A stretch of DNA of 64,000 bases, taken from contig JARHVA010005487.1 of the NCBI GenBank assembly GCA_037957365.1, positions 753,501 through 817,500 of the forward strand, in the 5' to 3' direction. Both the position numbers and the translations under genes were made by a program. Source of the stretch: Torreya grandis (Eukaryota > Streptophyta > Pinopsida > Cupressales > Taxaceae). Of the stretch, positions 58,516 to 64,000 are shown piece after piece (positions within the stretch are counted from its first letter, which is position 1; each line of letters begins with the position of its first letter). The notes below the pieces were generated by a model. It saw only the letters and a program-made list of their open reading frames with translations. It was not told where the DNA came from and did no database searches.

Positions 58516-58745
58516 CATCTCACTAAATTTGGCCATCTAATTCTCATTATAATATTACCACATCCCAAAGAAGCATCTTACCAAGTGTCATATTAGATAG
58601 GGTGCTTAGGTGACATTTTCAATCCAAAATATAGCTAGAAAAACCATCATATTTTTACCATAATTCATCTAATAGACTTGAATTTATTTATTGATGAAGG
58701 ATTTTGACAAGAGCGTAGACTAGTATAGGATACAATCAAGGGCCT
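58516..58745. repeat. degenerate ~165-bp tandem repeat units split by element D
   Basis: TACCAAGTGTCATATTAG (58579) and the following AAAAACCATCATATTTTTACC resemble units at 62015-62450 and the sequence just left of element D (43896-44036, with AAAAACCACCATATCC). The array thus seems to be the host sequence of element D. Confidence 0.5.
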
Positions 58746-58828
58746 ATATCCCCATGTAATTTATTAACCACATGTATGACATATACTACATAATTTATAC
58801 CAACTATTACCAATAATAGCCACCACCA
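58746..58828. repeat. 83-bp direct repeat, left copy
   Basis: Identical to 61865-61947 except for two bases. It starts ATATCCCCATG and ends ACCACCA. It flanks the truncated copia copy exactly. Confidence 0.95.
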
Positions 58829-59639
58829 TGTAGTGAAGTCCTGACCCTGCATAGCATGTATACCTGCTATTGGTCCCTCTCAAATACCTGAGAACCCACT
58901 TCCCTGAATTGGCTCCTAACTCTCTAACAGCTCCCACTGCTGGGGAAAACTCAGGTCTATACCAGACCTCATGTGATTTCAGACACTGAACTGTCTAGCC
59001 CTTGGTGTGCTCCGATTTTGCATCCTACATATTGAACCTCGCTAACACCTGATTCACATCAGCTCCCACTGGAGACAAAATCAACCTGTGATCTTCCATG
59101 TCTCTCATGCCAAAGAATTTTGCTGCTCCAAATTCCTCATGACATGCCACTGAACTAACCTTACCCTTAGCTCAGCAAAACCCTGTATGTACAAACCTGC
59201 TAGCAAACCATCCACATACAGTAACAGGATAATGTTACGACCATCATCCACCTGGTAAGACAAACACAATGGTTACACTAACATTGACTAAAGCCCTACT
59301 TTGTCATCCACCTATCAAAACCTGTACCACTGTCCTGTAGCTTCCTCAAGACCATATAACCTGGCCTTCCATCTCATGTGTCCATTCTCTCTATTCTTTA
59401 ACCAAGGTATCCATTCGTCTCAGTGCTTTCATCCCGACTGGCAACCCTACCAAATCTCTCATTTGGTCCTGCATCCTGTTCATGCCATACTCCCACTATT
59501 TTCTAGATCCTTCCTGCTCTACAGTCAGAAACTAGTATAAAGAAGAGGAACAATGAATTTGAGGCTTACTTGTACTTTCAATCCTCCCCATGGGTGTTTG
59601 AGACTCCTTGACAGCTTATTATCCACCCAAAATCCATCT
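58829..59639 (-). pseudogene. RT fragments, copia copy 2
   Basis: NIILLLYVDGLLA has the box YVDG at 59207-59218, the same replacement as in copy 1. Near 58895-59000, GLVYT-type and SGKWVL-type pieces match 10690-10810 of copy 1. Heavily broken. Confidence 0.7.
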
Positions 59640-59835
59640 CAGTGACCGACCTCGATCACCACATAGTCTGCATCTGACTGACATCAGTTCCATGTGACTG
59701 TTTAGGTCACTAATGCTAGTTATCCTGCCGACATCAGTCTCCTCCTACCTGACACTGTCTTCTCTAGTCTACACATGACCAACGTCAGCACCTATCTGTT
59801 CGATGTCGGCTACCCTTGACTGATGCTGGTACCTA
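59640..59835. repeat. decayed palindrome array, copia copy 2
   Basis: GACCGACCTCGATC, CTGACTGACATCAG, CTGCCGACATCAG, TTCGATGTCGGC and similar words mark the same array as 9763-10017 in a more mutated state. Differences are largely C/T and G/A. Confidence 0.7.
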
Positions 59836-60155
59836 TGTATACCTGTGAGTGATGACTTTTTTACCCACGAGCTCCTTTGAATCAATCCCATGTCCTAACT
59901 ACCCTACTCAGAAGTATCCAACCCCATCTAGTGGTCTCTGTCTATCATCTCCTCCAAGAACACCAAGGTTTTCTAGTTCTTAAGTTTATCAAATACATCA
60001 GTCTTCCTTTTCCTGCAATAAACACAATCCTTTCTTATAGCAACCCACTACTCATAGAAATCTTGGTCTATGCTCTCTGAAGCTGATCTCATACCATCTA
60101 ACTTAAGAACATCCATTCCCTTCTCACTTATGTGACCAAGCCTATAAAGCCACAC

Positions 60156-60665
60156 CTATACAACAAAAGTGGAATCAGTAATACAAGCAAGTAGATAAAG
60201 AGTACCTACTTTCTTACCACATGTTAATTCAAGTGCATCCACTGTGAGAGTTCCTGTGCATCTCTCATCACCCAACTTTCCTGAAGCAATTAGCCACATC
60301 TTCAAGACTGGGACTTGCATGACCTTCTTCAACACCCATGTGTTGGCCGCCTGCAATTTCAGCATCACTTCCCCTTTGCCAACCATGTGACAAGGCTCAC
60401 CAACCCCTCTACTTGGGGCTGCATGGAAAGAGGTAATAGAATCTATTAACCAAGATTTAACTTTATCCAAGAAACATCCCAGAGCATCTTGTGCAATAAC
60501 ACCTGAAACATCTGCATCTTCAGTTCCTTCATGTTGATCTGCTACCAACCAACAATATTTCTTTACCTGCTCTTTCTTTCCATAACACCGTAATTGATCA
60601 TTCATGCTTTTCAATTCCTCCATTCTTAGCTTACTTTCTTCTGCCGTTGCTATACTTCCACTCAA
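60156..60665 (-). pseudogene. zinc knuckle-protease-gag-pre-integrase fragment, copia copy 2
   Basis: 169 open codons colinear with 9020-9530 of copy 1. YGKKEQVKKYCW shows the same Cys-to-Tyr change, and SWLIDSITSFHAA again lacks the Gly of DSG. WVLKKVMQVPVLKMWLIASG is the gag-pre-integrase lead. After the stop at 60156 the sequence continues LGHMSEKGMDVLK and a piece with DCVYCRKRKTDVFDK (about 59990-60040) that is deleted in copy 1. The two copies together define the family architecture. Confidence 0.8.
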
Positions 60666-60723
60666 TCAGAAACCCCTAAGAGTGACATGTAACCAAACAC
60701 AAAACCTGTTCCCTACAACCTTA

Positions 60724-60735
60724 GCTCTGATACCA
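60724..60735 (-). promoter_or_regulatory. initiator Met tRNA primer site, copia copy 2
   Basis: Minus strand TGGTATCAGAGC, two bases from the LTR end as in copy 1. Confidence 0.9.
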
Positions 60736-60737
60736 AC

Positions 60738-61864
60738 TATTAGGAACCCCACGAAAGCACCATTGATTACCATATACAAGCAACTAACATGCGGAATTAA
60801 ACTAGAATCACAAGTTACTAGAATTTGGAAATAACACAAAATATGAGAGACAATACACAACTTGTATTAATACTCATCTAGAAAAGAATACAATAAAGAA
60901 GATGCCACTTATTCTTCACACCTCTCAGAGGCTTCCCACACCTCAAGTGTATAGTAATTCTTTCCTTAAAGCTCTCTCTCTTACAGTCCCAACACACAAC
61001 TCAAACACAGAGTTGGTGTTCACCTCCAACCAGTCAGTATCCACTATTGCCAGTACACCAGTGCTCCACGCACTCCACAAGTGCTCCACACACTCCAAGT
61101 AGATCTCCCATGAACTTGCAACAACCTACAACTCAAATGATCTTACTTATGGAAGGAACTACCTTGCCTTCCTCTTTGCTCTCCAACTAAGTACACACTG
61201 TACTCCAAGTAGATCCCACCTGATCCTGCTCCCTATTGTGTTGTTGTCACCTTGATTCTATTGCCACCTACAAATCAACTTGGTTCTGCACACCTGCAAA
61301 CCTTAGACCTCACACACACATACACCTACAGATCAATGATCTTACTTACCCATGTAGATCTCCAAATGTGGCCTTGCACACCTACTGACCAAGATCCTAC
61401 ATACATGAAGAATCCTTTCTGATTCTCCAAACTAACACCCACACATGGCACTGTGGCACTAGGAGGAACACACCTTGCTCTCTTCACACATAGAAGGAGC
61501 TAATATTTGCTCTCTTACTCTCTAGCACAAATTACAATACAGCCCATGAGTCTATTATATATATCTCATGCAAACAATAATTAGATCTGCAGCTTCAAGT
61601 CTATAATTGGCTCTTAACATGCAAACACTCAGTTCGTTAACAAACTGTTCATGCAACCGACAGTTTTAGAACCGCACAGGCAACCGACGTCGGTCCCTGT
61701 CTACCTGGAGGTGACCGACGCCAGCCGATCCCTGACCAACGTCGGTTGCTCTTCTCACTATATATGGCTGACGTCAGCTAATCAGACCGATGCCAGTTGC
61801 TCTGTAACTCAGCAACCTCCTTCCCTGTTTGCATTAGTGAAGCTTTTAGCTCCACAACCTAACA
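60738..61864 (-). repeat. 5' LTR of copia copy 2
   Basis: 1127 bp. Minus-strand start TGTTAGGTTGTGGAGC matches copy 1. The terminal TGTTGGG of copy 1 (plus-strand view) is TATTAGG here, two G-to-A changes. Degenerate palindromes at 61684, 61715, 61736 and 61768 keep the 31-21-32 spacing. Confidence 0.85.
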
Positions 61865-61947
61865 ATATCCCCATGTAATTTATTAACCACATGTATGACA
61901 TATACTACAAAATTTATACCAACTATTACCAATAATAGCGACCACCA
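61865..61947. repeat. 83-bp direct repeat, right copy
   Basis: 81 of 83 bases match 58746-58828. It begins immediately after the LTR terminus (CTAACA on the plus strand). Confidence 0.95.
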
Positions 61948-62014
61948 AATTCAAGGATATCTAATAGCCATTAATGGCCCCAAGAATACAACCAATAGCT
62001 ACAACTGACCTCAC

Positions 62015-62450
62015 ATACCTTTCCAGATATTTGAACTTGGGTGAGGCTTGAAATAACCAATCCACTTAACCAACTCACCCACATATCATTATCCAATTGA
62101 TTTGAAATTTGAAACATAGCCTTATAAATAATTTTATATCATAACAAAAAAATGCATTCTAATTATTATCACACAAAGAGAACCATCTTTCCAAGTGTCA
62201 TAAACTAAACAGGGGACATAGTCTAACATAAAAGAATGGTACATTACCGTAGTAACTCTAAATTCTATGAAATATAAGACATATGTTTCACATGTCATTT
62301 AATACCATTAGATCAAATTTCATCACCAAATTATTAACACGTGAAGATCCATCATGTAAAGTGTCATAGGCATAGCTTGAAAGAAACAATCAGTACGTAT
62401 TTATAGTAATTCTCAATTGTTTGAAATTTGGTAAAGATTAAGGATTTTTT
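62015..62450. repeat. degenerate tandem repeat, period about 165 bp
   Basis: Three successive units begin near 62015, 62181 and 62346. Shared landmarks: CCAAGTGTCATA or AAAGTGTCATAG, then GCTTGAAA-AAACAAT, then CAATTG-TTTGAAATTTG. Identity is low, so the array is old. Confidence 0.55.
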
Positions 62451-62914
62451 TAATGGAAAAACTTCATTAATTCATGAGTATTCCATTTTTTGAAGTCAAG
62501 ATTTGGTGATTTTTTGGGGTAGCTTAAAGTATGAGATCATCTAAATTTTAGGGTATAATTTAAATTTTAGGCTTACTTCGCCTACTTTTTAAAATAAATT
62601 TACTCTTATATATGTATGGCATCAACACCAATAAATCCAATCTAGGGGCATTTACCACTATATATAATATATTAAACTTTCTATAACTAGCAGGTGAGTA
62701 ACTAACTAGGTGATATATGACAATAATTAGGTGTCGGATGACACCACCTAGTGTTGGGTGATGATAGCAAGCAAGTGTTTAACAATAGAAAATATGTGTT
62801 GGATGACTACAACAATTTATCAGACAACTTAAACCAATCATCATTTATCTATAGTGTTAATTTGATGGCTTATTTTAAGAGTGTTAAGACATAAAAAATC
62901 ACAAAACCTAAATA
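62451..62914. other. gene-free AT-rich sequence
   Basis: Nothing convincing. GGTG(T)TGG-AT-GA words at 62690-62800 are loosely repeated. Confidence 0.35.
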
Positions 62915-63180
62915 TTTGGATTCCTCTCGAAAAGTTATGTAATTTAAAAAAATGTCACAATCCAAGTCTGTATACAAAATTTGTAGCCTTGAGAAGCTGG
63001 GGAGTTGGCATTACACTTGAAGATAGATGACTACCTCATGTAATCATGTAATTGCATCATGAACTCATTCATATTCAAGTGCAATGGTGACTCCCCAACT
63101 TCTCGAGGCTATAAATTTTGAATAAAAACTTAGATTATGATGATTTTTTTAAATTATATAACTTTTTGATAAGAATCAAA
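62915..63180. repeat. inverted repeat, 107-bp arms, 52-bp loop
   Basis: 62915-63021 pairs with the reverse complement of 63074-63180 without an indel and with roughly 80 percent identity by eye. GAGAAGCTGGGGAGT in the left arm faces ACTCCCCAACTTCTC in the right. Similarity continues for ~30 bases outward with indels. It resembles a foldback or MITE-like element. No transposase. Confidence 0.85.
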
Positions 63181-63336
63181 ATATGCAATAATATTTATGT
63201 TTAGGGAATGTTTTTGTAAAAAAACTCAATTCACCATATTCCATCACTTATTTAACCTACACAATTAACCACCTAGATCCATTTATGACTAGATCATATA
63301 GTTGGGTGATTTCATTCTACAATCGGGTGATTATAT

Positions 63337-63483
63337 GTAGTCAAGTGACTACATGATGTATTTAGATGGCTACATGATGTAGTCAGATCGCTACATGATG
63401 TAATTATCTAAATGTATGGTGCAATCAGATGATTACATGGTGTAGTCACTTGAATTTATGGTGTATTTAAATGACTTCATGGT
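63337..63483. repeat. 21-bp minisatellite, seven units
   Basis: Units start at 63337, 63358, 63379, 63400, 63421, 63442 and 63463. The type is GTAGTCAGATGGCTACATGAT. Every unit is exactly 21 bases. One or two weaker units precede it. Confidence 0.9.
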
Positions 63484-64000
63484 GTTACCTCATAATTTTC
63501 CATGTGCTTCCTCATAATTCACTTAGACTATTATACACCTTCCAACCTAATTTGTTACCATTGTAAAAATGATTTGCCTAGTGACCTCCAAGTTTTTTAA
63601 TATAGGTCACTAAAATTTTCCTTGGTAAAGTTATAAGTTTTAGGGGTTATCACCTCACAAATTTTCATCATCTGATGCTTATCATAGTTGAAGAACCATT
63701 TCTAAAAAAAATGCATGTCTTAATAGTTCATACACACTAATAAAAATAGACAAAAGATCTTCATAATTCTTGCATGAAAAAATAATACTTTTACAAGATC
63801 AACCTAAAAGTTTAACATGCTCACACCAATAATACCATAACCCAAAAACCCAAATAAACTACACTCTATTTTGGGTTGATGCAAGATTGCACAAACCCTT
63901 AGATGCTCCTACATCAAATTCCTAGGGTGGGTGACCTAAAAGGGAACCAATTTTTTGTCCTATTCTGCATGAAATAATATTTAGGATCTAGAACCCTTTA
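63484..64000. other. gene-free AT-rich sequence to the window end
   Basis: No feature recognised. Confidence 0.4.

Larger units (their letters stand above)
58829..61864 (-). mobile_element. 3'-truncated copy 2 of the non-autonomous copia family
   Basis: Minus-strand copy with one LTR (60738-61864), primer site, internal coding fragment, palindrome array and RT fragments. It ends at TGTAGTGAAGTCC, which corresponds to position ~10849 of copy 1, so the last ~170 bases of internal sequence and the whole 3' LTR are missing. It is more diverged than copy 1 and is flanked by the 83-bp duplication. Confidence 0.9.

Overview
This 64 kb window looks like repeat-dense intergenic DNA from a large plant nuclear genome, most plausibly a gymnosperm. 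That is inferred from AT-rich sequence, many old and internally broken retrotransposons, no host gene, and families typical of plant genomes (Ty3/gypsy Tat-like elements with a second RNase H, Ty1/copia with an initiator-Met primer site, L1 LINE with zf-RVT, RVT_3 RNase H, plant mobile domain). Species cannot be fixed from the sequence. I found no tRNA, rRNA, CRISPR array or intact host gene.

Layout. 1-4641: plus-strand Ty3/gypsy remnant (PR, an extra RNase H ahead of RT, RT, RNH, INT) ending in a polypurine tract and a probable long LTR from 4642. Inside that LTR sits a complete, much younger non-autonomous Ty1/copia element (7775-12193) with two 1173-bp LTRs and a perfect ATAAG target duplication. 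13.9-18.0 kb: unrecognised plus-strand coding remnant X followed by LTR-like promoter sequence. 19.2-21.3 kb: second Ty3/gypsy remnant (plus). 21.6-25.0 kb: unrecognised coding remnant Y with a long coiled coil. 25.5 kb: AT/GT microsatellite.

26-43 kb: two copies of a ~3.1 kb LTR-like repeat separated by ~1.5 kb. Copy 1 is split by a 2.7 kb insert whose minus strand carries, in one frame, an RNase H domain followed by a gag-like/coiled-coil protein. Copy 2 is split by a 6.8 kb L1-type LINE with degenerate target duplications and a short A tail. 44.0-58.5 kb: complete but old Tat-like Ty3/gypsy element on the minus strand (gag, PR, RT, RNH, second RNH, INT) that carries, antisense to itself and next to its 3' LTR, a decayed plant mobile domain (PMD) gene. 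58.5-62.5 kb: a degenerate ~165-bp tandem repeat interrupted by that gypsy element and by a 3'-truncated second copy of the same non-autonomous copia family, which is flanked by an 83-bp direct duplication. 62.9-63.5 kb: a 107-bp-arm inverted repeat and a 21-bp minisatellite.

How parts work together: nothing here is expected to be autonomous today. RT active sites are YMDD (element A), YVDG (both copia copies), HLND (element C), YVDE (element D) and YFDD (LINE), and all reading frames are broken. The most interesting signals are the regularly spaced CCGACGTCGG palindromes of the copia family (in LTR and internal region), the antisense PMD gene, the RNase H-gag single frame, the 83-bp duplication around a truncated copia copy, and two large unrecognised coding remnants.
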